Shown here: one piece after another, positions 1 to 5,790 of the stretch
Layout of the letters: every line of letters begins with the position of its first letter
Position numbering within the stretch: position 1 is the first letter of the stretch
DNA from: Lachnospiraceae bacterium UBA5895
GTDB lineage: Bacteria > Bacillota > Clostridia > Lachnospirales > Lachnospiraceae
DNA length: 5,801 bases
NCBI GenBank assembly: GCA_002431915.1
Contig: DJEP01000009.1
Coordinates: 1 to 5,801, forward strand
Direction: 5' to 3'
Position numbers and translations under genes: made by a program
Notes under the pieces: generated by a model
Databases searched by the model: none
Told to the model about the DNA's origin: nothing
Seen by the model: only the letters and a program-made list of their open reading frames with translations

Positions 1-90
1 TGGCGTGGGTGTGAACTGTAACAAAAAATAGGGGGGAATGCAAATGAGAGAGTTTTAACGGACACAAAGTGTGTATGATAAAAATAGACA
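1..90. other. Upstream flank of recA, no assignable gene
   Basis: All three forward frames reach a stop within the first 31 bases (TAA 19-21, TAG 29-31, TGA 12-14), so at most the last few codons of an upstream gene are present, too few to identify. A six-codon frame starts at ATG 38 behind a G-run, but the spacing is too short for normal initiation. I see no intrinsic terminator here. The rest is AT-rich leader leading into the recA promoter. Confidence 0.5.
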
Positions 91-119
91 TTGACAAACA
101 CGAACAAATGTTTTATTCT
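91..119 (+). promoter_or_regulatory. Sigma-A promoter of recA
   Basis: A perfect -35 hexamer TTGACA (91-96) is followed by a 17-base spacer and a -10 hexamer TATTCT (114-119, four of six matches to TATAAT). Transcription would start near base 126, giving a leader of about 40 bases before the recA ATG at 166. The spacer contains a LexA box, which is the expected design for an SOS-repressed promoter. The hexamers and spacing are seen directly; activity is inferred. Confidence 0.85.
101..114 (+). promoter_or_regulatory. LexA (DinR) SOS box 1, inside the recA promoter
   Basis: CGAACAAATGTTTT matches the Firmicutes LexA consensus CGAACRNRYGTTYC at every position except the last (T for C). It fills most of the spacer between -35 and -10, so bound LexA would exclude RNA polymerase. 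Known biology: RecA filaments on single-stranded DNA trigger LexA self-cleavage, so recA induces itself after DNA damage. Confidence 0.9.
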
Positions 120-130
120 AAATAAAAAGC

Positions 131-144
131 AGAACATTTGTTCC
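131..144 (+). promoter_or_regulatory. LexA (DinR) SOS box 2, in the recA leader
   Basis: AGAACATTTGTTCC matches the Firmicutes LexA consensus except at the first base (A for C) and the eighth (T for purine), and keeps both GAAC and GTTC half-sites. Its centre is exactly 30 bp downstream of the centre of box 1, close to three helical turns, so two LexA dimers could sit on roughly the same DNA face. It lies just downstream of the predicted transcription start and would hinder promoter clearance. Confidence 0.75.
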
Positions 145-165
145 TTGAATGAAAAGGAGACCAAC

Positions 166-1194
166 ATGGAAAAAGACGATAAGCTTAAAGCATTGGACGC
201 GGCACTGAGCCAGATTGAGAAGCAGTACGGAAAGGGCGCGGTAATGAAGCTGGGAGATCCCACAGCGCAGATGAATGTGGAGACCATTCCCACCGGTTCT
301 TTAAGTTTGGATATAGCCTTGGGACTGGGCGGTATTCCCAAGGGAAGAATCATCGAGATCTACGGACCGGAGTCCAGTGGTAAGACCACCGTTACATTAC
401 ATATGATCGCAGAGGTACAGAAGCGAGGCGGTATTGCCGGATTCATCGATGCAGAGCATGCCTTAGATCCCATCTATGCGAAGAATATCGGCGTAGACAT
501 TGACAATCTGTACATTTCCCAGCCGGACAACGGTGAGCAGGCATTGGAGATCACCGAGACCATGGTACGTTCCGGCGCCATTGATATTATCGTAGTAGAC
601 TCTGTAGCAGCACTGGTACCGAAGGCGGAGATCGACGGAGACATGGGAGACAGCCATGTAGGCTTACAGGCACGACTGATGTCCCAGGCACTGCGTAAGC
701 TGACCGCTGTCATCAGCAAGTCCAACTGTACCGTTATTTTCATCAACCAGCTGCGTGAGAAGGTGGGCGTAATGTTCGGTAATCCCGAGACAACCACCGG
801 AGGACGTGCGCTGAAGTTCTATTCTTCCGTACGACTGGATGTCAGAAGAATCGAAGCACTGAAGCAGGGTGGTGAAGTCATCGGTAACCGTACCCGCGTT
901 AAGGTCGTTAAGAATAAGATCGCACCTCCTTTCAAGGAGGCAGAGTTTGATATTATGTTCGGTGAGGGTATTTCCATGGTAGGAGATATTCTGGATCTGG
1001 CAGCCAGTTGTGATGTCGTAGCCAAGTCCGGTGCCTGGTATGCCTATGAAGGCAACAAGATCGGACAGGGGCGTGAGAATGCCAAGCAGTATCTGAAGGA
1101 AAATCCTGCTATCTGCGATGAGATCGCCGAGAAGGTCAGAGAGCATTACGGACTGAAGGCAGATGTTACTGCCGCAGCAGAGAAGGAAGAGTAG
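166..1194 (+). CDS. recA: RecA recombinase / SOS co-protease
   Basis: RecA is a cytoplasmic ATPase that forms filaments on single-stranded DNA, drives homologous pairing and strand exchange, and stimulates LexA self-cleavage. The 342-residue product matches the usual family length. Visible landmarks: Walker A GPESSGKT at 67-74, catalytic Glu in DAEHAL at Glu97, Walker B IIVVDS ending around Asp145, loop L1 near 155-165, and loop L2 with the family signature from NQLREK to TTTGGRALKF (195-218). The C-terminus is short and acidic (AAAEKEE), as is normal. The ATG at 166 is chosen because AAGGAGA (154-160) precedes it by 5 bases and residues align with RecA from Met1. An upstream in-frame TTG at 91 is the promoter -35 itself and is not a start. 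Two LexA boxes show SOS control. recX follows 4 bases after the stop. Confidence 0.98.
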   Translation: MEKDDKLKALDAALSQIEKQYGKGAVMKLGDPTAQMNVETIPTGSLSLDIALGLGGIPKGRIIEIYGPESSGKTTVTLHMIAEVQKRGGIAGFIDAEHALDPIYAKNIGVDIDNLYISQPDNGEQALEITETMVRSGAIDIIVVDSVAALVPKAEIDGDMGDSHVGLQARLMSQALRKLTAVISKSNCTVIFINQLREKVGVMFGNPETTTGGRALKFYSSVRLDVRRIEALKQGGEVIGNRTRVKVVKNKIAPPFKEAEFDIMFGEGISMVGDILDLAASCDVVAKSGAWYAYEGNKIGQGRENAKQYLKENPAICDEIAEKVREHYGLKADVTAAAEKEE

Positions 1195-1198
1195 ATTC

Positions 1199-1828
1199 AT
1201 GCTGGTAACACAGGTTACGGAACTTTCCAAATCGAGAAGTAAAGTATATATTGACCAGGAATTCGCCTTTGTATTATACAAAGGCGAATTGCGTCTCTAC
1301 CATATAAAAGAGGGCGAACCGTTAAAGGAAGAGGATTACCGGATCATCATGGAAGAGGTACTTCCCAAGCGGGCAAAGCTGCGTGCCATGAATCTGCTGC
1401 AGGGGAGAGAATACACCACATCACAGCTGCGGACGAAGCTACAGCAGGGCTTTTATCCGCCGGAGATCATTGAACAGGCAATCGACTACGTGGCAGGTTT
1501 TCATTATATTGATGACCTGCGGTATGCCGTGGACTATATTACCTATCATGAAGACAGCCGCAGCAGATGCCGGATCGAACAGGATCTGCTGGGCAAGGGA
1601 ATCTCTGCGGCGACCCTGGAAGAAGCGTGGCAGGTATGGCGGGAGAACGGCGGCGAGCAGGATGAACAGGGCATGATCCGGGAGCTTCTTCATAAGAAGC
1701 ATTACGATACAGAAAGCGAGACGGATTGGAAGGAACGGCAGAGGATCTATGCTTTTCTGGCAAGAAAAGGATTCTCTGCGGAGGCAATTCGTAAGGCAAT
1801 CGACGGCATGCATGACGATGATTTCTAA
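1199..1828 (+). CDS. recX: RecX, regulator of RecA activity
   Basis: RecX binds RecA filaments and modulates their extension, ATPase and recombinase activity. The 209-residue product is mostly helical and shows the tandem three-helix RecX repeats: about 58-98 (AKLRAMNLLQGREYTTSQLR), 105-145 (LRYAVDYITYHEDSRSRCRI, then LLGKGIS), and 155-203 (ending FLARKGFSAEAIRKAIDG). The recurring L-x-x-KG-[FI]-S/Y pattern ahead of the last helix of each repeat is typical. A beta-like N-terminal segment (1-45) precedes the repeats, as in other Firmicutes proteins. The ATG at 1199 lies 4 bases after the recA stop, with AAGGA (1183-1187) inside the end of recA as its ribosome binding site, so translation is probably coupled and the gene shares the SOS promoter. 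Oddity: codons 21-31 form a perfect 31-base palindrome. The family call is firm from context plus repeats. Confidence 0.93.
   Translation: MLVTQVTELSKSRSKVYIDQEFAFVLYKGELRLYHIKEGEPLKEEDYRIIMEEVLPKRAKLRAMNLLQGREYTTSQLRTKLQQGFYPPEIIEQAIDYVAGFHYIDDLRYAVDYITYHEDSRSRCRIEQDLLGKGISAATLEEAWQVWRENGGEQDEQGMIRELLHKKHYDTESETDWKERQRIYAFLARKGFSAEAIRKAIDGMHDDDF
1260..1290. repeat. Perfect 31-bp palindrome inside recX
   Basis: The arms AATTCGCCTTTGTAT (1260-1274) and ATACAAAGGCGAATT (1276-1290) are exact reverse complements around the single base T1275. In RNA this would give a stem of about 14 bp with a UUA loop, 61 bases after the first base of the recX start codon. It lies in frame and encodes residues 21-31 (EFAFVLYKGEL). 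No U-tract follows, so it is not an intrinsic terminator as written. Confidence 0.9.
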
Positions 1829-1831
1829 AGA

Positions 1832-1860
1832 TGTGCAATAATGCACAAAGATTGTTTTGA
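1832..1860 (+). terminator. recX: Weak candidate terminator after recX
   Basis: TGTGCA (1832-1837) and TGCACA (1842-1847) form a 6-bp stem with loop ATAA, starting 4 bases after the recX stop. The following ATTGTTTTGA has only an interrupted T-rich tract, eight or more bases past the stem. It would be a poor intrinsic terminator and might allow read-through into rny. It could equally be a 3'-end stabilising hairpin. Confidence 0.3.
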
Positions 1861-1896
1861 TATCGGAACTATTTTTGGAGTAATTGCGACTTGTAC

Positions 1897-1925
1897 TTGA
1901 CAGAGGAGTATTTTCAGTTTACACT
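1897..1925 (+). promoter_or_regulatory. rny: Likely sigma-A promoter of rny
   Basis: A perfect -35 TTGACA (1897-1902), a 17-base spacer and a -10 TACACT (1920-1925, four of six matches) predict a start near 1932 and a leader of about 110 bases before the rny GTG. A weaker second candidate is a TACAAT at 2008-2013, which lacks a convincing -35. No LexA box is visible, so rny is probably outside SOS control apart from any read-through from recA-recX. Confidence 0.6.
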
Positions 1926-2010
1926 AATACTGTTGTGAATTGCTTGTTAGAATGTACATAAATTGCATTCTATTATGAACGATAATTTGTATTGTCGGAG
2001 CAAAATGTAC

Positions 2011-2027
2011 AATGAAAATTTCATAAG
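2011..2027 (+). repeat. 17-bp direct repeat flanking rny, copy 1
   Basis: AATGAAAATTTCATAAG lies just before the rny start and overlaps the first bases of its ribosome binding site. It is repeated with one mismatch just after the rny stop (3627-3643). The central TGAAAATTTCA is itself an odd-length palindrome. The match is seen directly; a function is not. Confidence 0.5.
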
Positions 2028-2038
2028 GAGGTGCTCCT
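2024..2038 (+). promoter_or_regulatory. rny: rny ribosome binding site within a short hairpin
   Basis: TAAGGAGGTG (2024-2033) is a near-perfect Shine-Dalgarno sequence, 10 bases from its GGAGG core to the GTG start, and it decides that start: an in-frame TAA at 2024-2026 rules out anything upstream. The core AGGAG (2026-2030) can pair with CTCCT (2034-2038) across a GTG loop, so the site can mask itself in the mRNA. Confidence 0.7.
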
Positions 2039-2041
2039 GTA

Positions 2042-3613
2042 GTGGACACTAATATTGTAATAGTATTAGTGGTTTCTGCAATCGTTCTTGTCGTAGCCGT
2101 TATCGCAGCTGTGCTGATCACAGCCAAAGTTACTACTTCCCACCTGAAGAATAATGCGGAGAGTACGATCGGTAATGCGGAGGAGAAGGCAAGAGAGATT
2201 ATTGATGAAGCTCTGAGAACTGCGGAGAACAAAAAGCGTGAATCACTCCTGGAAGTCAAGGAAGAGTCCATTCGTACCAAGAATGAACTGGACAAAGAGA
2301 TCAAGGAACGCAGAGCGGAAGCTCAGCGGTATGAGCGCAGAGTTCAGCAGAAGGAAGAGAACATCGACAAGAAAGCAGATGCCATCGAGAAGCGCGAAGC
2401 AAGTTTAGCATTCAGAGAAGAAACCCTCAACCGTATGAAGGAAGAAGTCTCCAAGCTGAATGAGCAGCGTGTGCAGGAACTGGAACGAATTTCCGGATTA
2501 ACCTCTGAACAAGCAAAAGACTACTTATTGAAAATTGTTGAAGATGAAGTGAAACATGAATCGGCCGTGATGATCAAGGAAATGGAGAGTCGGGCCAAAG
2601 AAGAAGCAGACAAAAAGGCAAAGGAATATGTGGTTAACGCAATACAGAGATGTGCAGCAGATCATGTCTCTGAGACTACAATTTCCGTTGTACAGTTACC
2701 GAATGACGAGATGAAAGGACGTATCATCGGACGTGAGGGACGTAATATCCGTACCCTTGAGACCATGACAGGTGTAGACCTGATCATTGATGATACACCG
2801 GAAGCAGTTATCCTGTCCGGATTCGATCCGATCCGTCGTGAGGTGGCGAGAATTGCGCTGGAGAAGCTGATTGTGGACGGACGTATTCATCCTGCCAGAA
2901 TCGAAGAGATGGTAGAGAAGGCGCAGAAGGAAGTCGAAGTAATGATCAAGGAAGAGGGAGAAGCCGCAACCCTGGAGGTTGGTGTACATGGCATCCATCC
3001 CGAACTGGTAAGATTACTCGGCAAGATGAAATTCCGTACCAGCTATGGTCAGAACGCATTGAAGCATTCCATCGAAGTGGCACAGCTGTCAGGGCTGTTA
3101 GCTGCAGAACTGGGACTGGATGTGAGACTTGCCAAGAGAGCGGGACTGCTGCATGATATCGGTAAGGCAGTAGACCACGAAATGGAAGGTTCCCATATTC
3201 AGCTGGGTGCTGAACTGTGTCGGAAATACAAGGAGAATGCTACTGTTATCAACGCAGTGGAATCTCACCATGGCGATGTAGAGCCTACTTCCCTGATTGC
3301 ATGTATTGTACAAGCTGCTGATACAATATCCGCTGCAAGACCGGGAGCTAGAAGGGAAACATTAGAAACCTATACTAGCAGATTAAGACAGTTAGAAGAT
3401 ATCACAAACAATTTCAAAGGTGTAGATAAATCTTTTGCTATTCAGGCAGGTCGTGAAGTTCGTGTTATGGTAGTGCCTGAGCAGATCTCAGATGCCGATA
3501 TGGTACTGTTGGCAAGAGATATTTCCAAGCAGATCGAAGCTGAACTGGAATATCCCGGACAGATCAAGGTAAATGTGATCCGTGAGAGCCGCGTAATTGA
3601 TTACGCCAAATAA
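2042..3613 (+). CDS. rny: Ribonuclease Y
   Basis: RNase Y is a membrane-anchored endoribonuclease that starts decay and processing of many mRNAs in Firmicutes. The 523-residue product matches the family's usual length of about 520. Domains in order: one N-terminal membrane helix (about 4-28); a long charged coiled coil (about 32-200, rich in Glu, Lys and Arg); a KH RNA-binding domain (about 210-275) with the GREG loop at 230-233; and an HD hydrolase domain (about 335-430) with His342, the His371-Asp372 pair in LLHDIGK, His409-His410 and Asp427 as likely metal ligands. The C-terminal RNase Y domain ends in IRESRVIDYAK. The start is GTG. All key residues are present, so it should be active. It has its own probable promoter upstream and an intrinsic terminator downstream, so it is likely a single-gene unit with possible read-through from recX. 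Confidence 0.97.
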   Translation: MDTNIVIVLVVSAIVLVVAVIAAVLITAKVTTSHLKNNAESTIGNAEEKAREIIDEALRTAENKKRESLLEVKEESIRTKNELDKEIKERRAEAQRYERRVQQKEENIDKKADAIEKREASLAFREETLNRMKEEVSKLNEQRVQELERISGLTSEQAKDYLLKIVEDEVKHESAVMIKEMESRAKEEADKKAKEYVVNAIQRCAADHVSETTISVVQLPNDEMKGRIIGREGRNIRTLETMTGVDLIIDDTPEAVILSGFDPIRREVARIALEKLIVDGRIHPARIEEMVEKAQKEVEVMIKEEGEAATLEVGVHGIHPELVRLLGKMKFRTSYGQNALKHSIEVAQLSGLLAAELGLDVRLAKRAGLLHDIGKAVDHEMEGSHIQLGAELCRKYKENATVINAVESHHGDVEPTSLIACIVQAADTISAARPGARRETLETYTSRLRQLEDITNNFKGVDKSFAIQAGREVRVMVVPEQISDADMVLLARDISKQIEAELEYPGQIKVNVIRESRVIDYAK

Positions 3614-3626
3614 CTGACCAGTCAGA

Positions 3627-3643
3627 AATGACAATTTCATAAG
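3627..3643 (+). repeat. 17-bp direct repeat flanking rny, copy 2
   Basis: AATGACAATTTCATAAG matches the copy at 2011-2027 in 16 of 17 positions (C for A at the sixth). It sits between the rny stop and its terminator. Both copies are AT-rich, so chance similarity cannot be excluded. Confidence 0.5.
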
Positions 3644-3652
3644 ATGTAACAG

Positions 3653-3687
3653 ACAGCCGTTGTATGGAAACATGCAACGGCTGTTTT
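3653..3687 (+). terminator. rny: Rho-independent terminator of rny
   Basis: ACAGCCGTTG (3653-3662) pairs perfectly with CAACGGCTGT (3675-3684). The stem continues through a T-G wobble (3663/3674) and TATG-type pairs 3664-3666 with 3671-3673, capped by a GAAA tetraloop (3667-3670). TTTT (3684-3687) follows at once. It lies 39 bases after the rny stop and separates rny from the aminotransferase unit. Confidence 0.92.
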
Positions 3688-3723
3688 AATGCATTTTGTA
3701 CCCCAAAAAGTGAAAGTTCCCTA

Positions 3724-3752
3724 TTGTGTTATCCGCTATCTTATAGTATGAT
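3724..3752 (+). promoter_or_regulatory. Probable promoter of the aminotransferase-Nudix unit
   Basis: The -10 TATGAT (3747-3752) matches five of six consensus bases and is spaced 17 bases from TTGTGT (3724-3729), a -35 that keeps only TTG. Transcription would start near 3759, giving a leader of about 84 bases. It lies just downstream of the rny terminator, where a new promoter is needed. No riboswitch fold is evident in the leader. Confidence 0.55.
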
Positions 3753-3842
3753 ATTCAAAGTGTATGATTGTATACGATTATCCAACATTCACAGAAGAAA
3801 GCGTATTCCCCGTGGAAAAAGACGAGAAAGGTATGGTACGAA

Positions 3843-5129
3843 ATGAAAGCATATCAGGAATTAACCAAGGAAGAACTTTTAACATTGAAGGCAGAGCTGA
3901 ACGCAGCATATGAAGATGCAAAGGGCAAAGGTCTGAAACTGGATATGTCCAGAGGAAAACCGGCAGTTAACCAGCTGGATATGACTATGGATTATCTCGA
4001 TGTTGTGAATTCTCAGAGCGCCATGAAAGCTGAGGATGGTATGGATGTTCGCAATTATGGTGGTCTGGACGGTATTCCAGAGGCAAAAAAACTGATTGCT
4101 GATATTCTGGAAATAAAGCCGGAGAATGTGATCGTCTGTGGTAATGCCAGCCTGAATATCATGTATGATACCGTATCCCGGGCTATGACCCACGGACTTT
4201 TGGGCAATACTCCCTGGTGCAAGCTGGATCATGTGAAGTTCCTGTGCCCCGTACCCGGTTATGACAGACATTTCGGAATCACAGAGCATTTCGGAATCGA
4301 AATGATCAACGTTCCCATGACACCGGAAGGACCGGACATGGATCTGGTAGAGAAGCTGGTGAGTGAAGATCCCACCATCAAGGGTATCTGGTGCGTGCCG
4401 AAGTACTCCAACCCGCAGGGATATTCCTATTCCGATGAGACCGTAAGACGTTTCGCAGCTCTTACGCCTGCTGCACCGGATTTCCGTATTTTCTGGGATA
4501 ATGCTTATGCGATCCATCATTTATATGATGACAGACAGGATCAACTGTTAGAGATTCTCTCCGAATGTGAGAAGGCAGGACATCCCGATATGGTATTTGA
4601 GTTCTGCTCTACCTCCAAGGTGACTTTTGCGGGATCTGGTATTGCAGCAATTGCCTCCTCCAAGGCAAATTTGGATGACATGCGGAAGTCCATGACGATC
4701 CAGACCATCGGTTATGACAAGATCAACCAGCTGCGTCATGTGCGTTATTTTAAGGATATCAACGGTGTCCGCGAACATATGAAGAAGCATGCGGCTATCA
4801 TGAGACCAAAGTTCGAGGCAGTATTACAGGTATTAGAGGACGAGCTGGGCGGCTTGGGTATCGGTACCTGGACGAAGCCCAACGGCGGATACTTTATCTC
4901 TTTTGATGCCATGGAGGGCTGTGCGAAAGCAATCGTGGCAAAATGTAAGGAGGCAGGCGTGACTCTGACCGGAGCCGGTGCAACTTTCCCTTATAAGAAA
5001 GATCCGAAGGATTCCAATATCCGTATTGCACCTTCGTTCCCGACACCGGAAGAGATGGCAATGGCTACGGATCTGTTCGTACTGTGCGTAAAGATGGTAA
5101 GCGTAGATAAATTACTGGAAAGCAAATAA
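3843..5129 (+). CDS. PLP-dependent aminotransferase, aspartate aminotransferase 1c-like
   Basis: This is a cytoplasmic fold-type I (class I/II) PLP enzyme of 428 residues. It most resembles the subgroup 1c aspartate aminotransferase family, which moves an amino group between aspartate or a related amino acid and 2-oxoglutarate. Visible residues: SRGKP near the N-terminus (36-40), YGG (72-74), the phosphate-loop region CGNASLN (99-105), NPQG (190-193), FWDNAY with Asp219 (pyridine nitrogen) and Tyr222, STSK with Lys259 as the Schiff-base lysine followed by FAGSG, and NIRIAPSFP with Arg394 for the substrate carboxylate. The ATG at 3843 is preferred because AAAGG (3827-3831) precedes it. The upstream in-frame TTG at 3768 would add 25 unrelated basic residues. 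The Nudix gene follows after 41 bases with no terminator, so the two are probably co-transcribed. Class is certain; the exact substrate is not, and I give no gene symbol. Confidence 0.9.
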   Translation: MKAYQELTKEELLTLKAELNAAYEDAKGKGLKLDMSRGKPAVNQLDMTMDYLDVVNSQSAMKAEDGMDVRNYGGLDGIPEAKKLIADILEIKPENVIVCGNASLNIMYDTVSRAMTHGLLGNTPWCKLDHVKFLCPVPGYDRHFGITEHFGIEMINVPMTPEGPDMDLVEKLVSEDPTIKGIWCVPKYSNPQGYSYSDETVRRFAALTPAAPDFRIFWDNAYAIHHLYDDRQDQLLEILSECEKAGHPDMVFEFCSTSKVTFAGSGIAAIASSKANLDDMRKSMTIQTIGYDKINQLRHVRYFKDINGVREHMKKHAAIMRPKFEAVLQVLEDELGGLGIGTWTKPNGGYFISFDAMEGCAKAIVAKCKEAGVTLTGAGATFPYKKDPKDSNIRIAPSFPTPEEMAMATDLFVLCVKMVSVDKLLESK

Positions 5130-5170
5130 GTTGATTTAAGTTATATTTGGATGAGAAGGGATGATAAGTC

Positions 5171-5713
5171 ATGCAAGAATTCAAGCGTATCAGCCGTGAT
5201 CTGGTGGCGAAAGGTGCCATTATTGACTATTATCAGGATACCATGCAGATTCCCAACGGCAATATTGCAAAATGGGATCTGATCGACCATAAGGGTGCGG
5301 CTGCGGTCGTAGCTGTGAGAGAAGACGGCAAGCTTCTGATGGTGCGTCAGTACCGGAATGCCTTGGAGCGAGAGACGCTGGAGATCCCGGCAGGCGGACT
5401 GAACGGCAGGGAAGAGCCTACGGATCAGGCGGCTATGCGGGAACTGCAGGAAGAGACCGGCTATCATACCGATTATGTGGAACTGCTGACTTCCATCTAT
5501 ACCACAGTGGCTTTCTGTAATGAGAAGATCGACATTTATTTGGCAAGAGGTCTGAAGGACAAAGGAAACCAGCATCTGGATGAAGATGAATTCATCAATG
5601 TAGAGGCATATTCTGTGGAGGAATTAAAGCAGATGATCTATGATTGCAAGATTCAGGATTCCAAGACTATCTGTGGCATTCTGACCTATGCTTCAAAATA
5701 TCTGAATGCATAA
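5171..5713 (+). CDS. Nudix hydrolase, ADP-ribose pyrophosphatase family
   Basis: Nudix enzymes cleave nucleoside diphosphates linked to another moiety; this family typically hydrolyses ADP-ribose to AMP and ribose 5-phosphate. The 180-residue length is typical. The Nudix box is complete at 76-98: Gly76, Glu82, Arg90-Glu91, Glu94-Glu95 and Gly97, following the family EIPAGG motif (71-76). The N-terminal PNG..AKWDLIDHKGA region (28-43) and HLDEDEF (135-141) also fit the ADP-ribose pyrophosphatase subfamily, as does Glu118 in the loop after the box. Odd point: the proline expected about 15 residues after the box is Val113, so substrate preference may differ. The ATG at 5171 has GAAGGG (5155-5160) 10 bases upstream. 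The gene follows the aminotransferase by 41 bases, probably in one transcript. Fold is certain; ADP-ribose as substrate is inferred. Confidence 0.93.
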   Translation: MQEFKRISRDLVAKGAIIDYYQDTMQIPNGNIAKWDLIDHKGAAAVVAVREDGKLLMVRQYRNALERETLEIPAGGLNGREEPTDQAAMRELQEETGYHTDYVELLTSIYTTVAFCNEKIDIYLARGLKDKGNQHLDEDEFINVEAYSVEELKQMIYDCKIQDSKTICGILTYASKYLNA

Positions 5714-5721
5714 TATGATGC

Positions 5722-5790
5722 CGGGGTCAAAAGGTCTAAACCCACATGAGCTTGCTCATAGGCGGGTGAAAGACCTTTTGACCCGCCCCG
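5722..5790. repeat. Nested palindromic intergenic element
   Basis: GGGTCAAAAGGTCT (5724-5737) is a perfect inverted copy of AGACCTTTTGACCC (5771-5784). Inside lie ACCC/GGGT (5740-5743 with 5764-5767) and ATGAGC/GCTCAT (5746-5751 with 5754-5759), which would fold as a 5-bp stem with a CUUG tetraloop. The right half can instead form GGCGGGT/ACCCGCC (5761-5767 with 5781-5787). It starts 8 bases after the Nudix stop. The only U-run is four bases (5776-5779) inside the arm, so it is at best a weak two-way terminator. The layout resembles a REP-type repeat. The window ends 11 bases later, so the right boundary is uncertain. Confidence 0.8.

Noticed and set aside
62..74. ACAC-AAA-GTGT small inverted repeat upstream of recA
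   Set aside because: Only four pairs in AT-rich DNA, with no U-tract; too small to interpret.
91..165. In-frame TTG extension of RecA by 25 residues
   Set aside because: It begins in the promoter -35 hexamer and spans both LexA boxes; RecA homology and the AAGGAGA site both point to ATG 166.
664..1281. Long reverse-strand open frame opposite recA and recX
   Set aside because: It is antisense to strongly conserved codons, has no recognisable motif or ribosome binding site, and crosses two real genes.
1439..1846. Reverse and alternative-frame open frames within recX
   Set aside because: They arise from the GC-richer part of recX and carry no family features.
1949..1971. AGAATG/CATTCT inverted repeat in the rny leader
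   Set aside because: Six pairs across an 11-base AT-rich loop are readily expected by chance.
3614..3625. CTGAC-CA-GTCAG dyad directly after the rny stop
   Set aside because: The two-base loop makes a poor RNA hairpin and there is no tract after it; the real terminator is at 3653-3687.
3768..3842. In-frame TTG extension of the aminotransferase
   Set aside because: It would add a basic, non-conserved tail and has no ribosome binding site; ATG 3843 fits the family N-terminus.
3664..3846. 60-residue forward open frame after rny
   Set aside because: Its ATG lies inside the terminator stem, no ribosome binding site precedes it and the protein looks like random translation of spacer.
3879..4520. 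213-residue reverse-strand open frame opposite the aminotransferase
   Set aside because: It shadows a clear PLP enzyme and its Cys- and His-rich sequence is typical of antisense translation.
5141..5575. 144-residue reverse-strand open frame opposite the Nudix gene
   Set aside because: It is antisense to the Nudix box and has no independent support.
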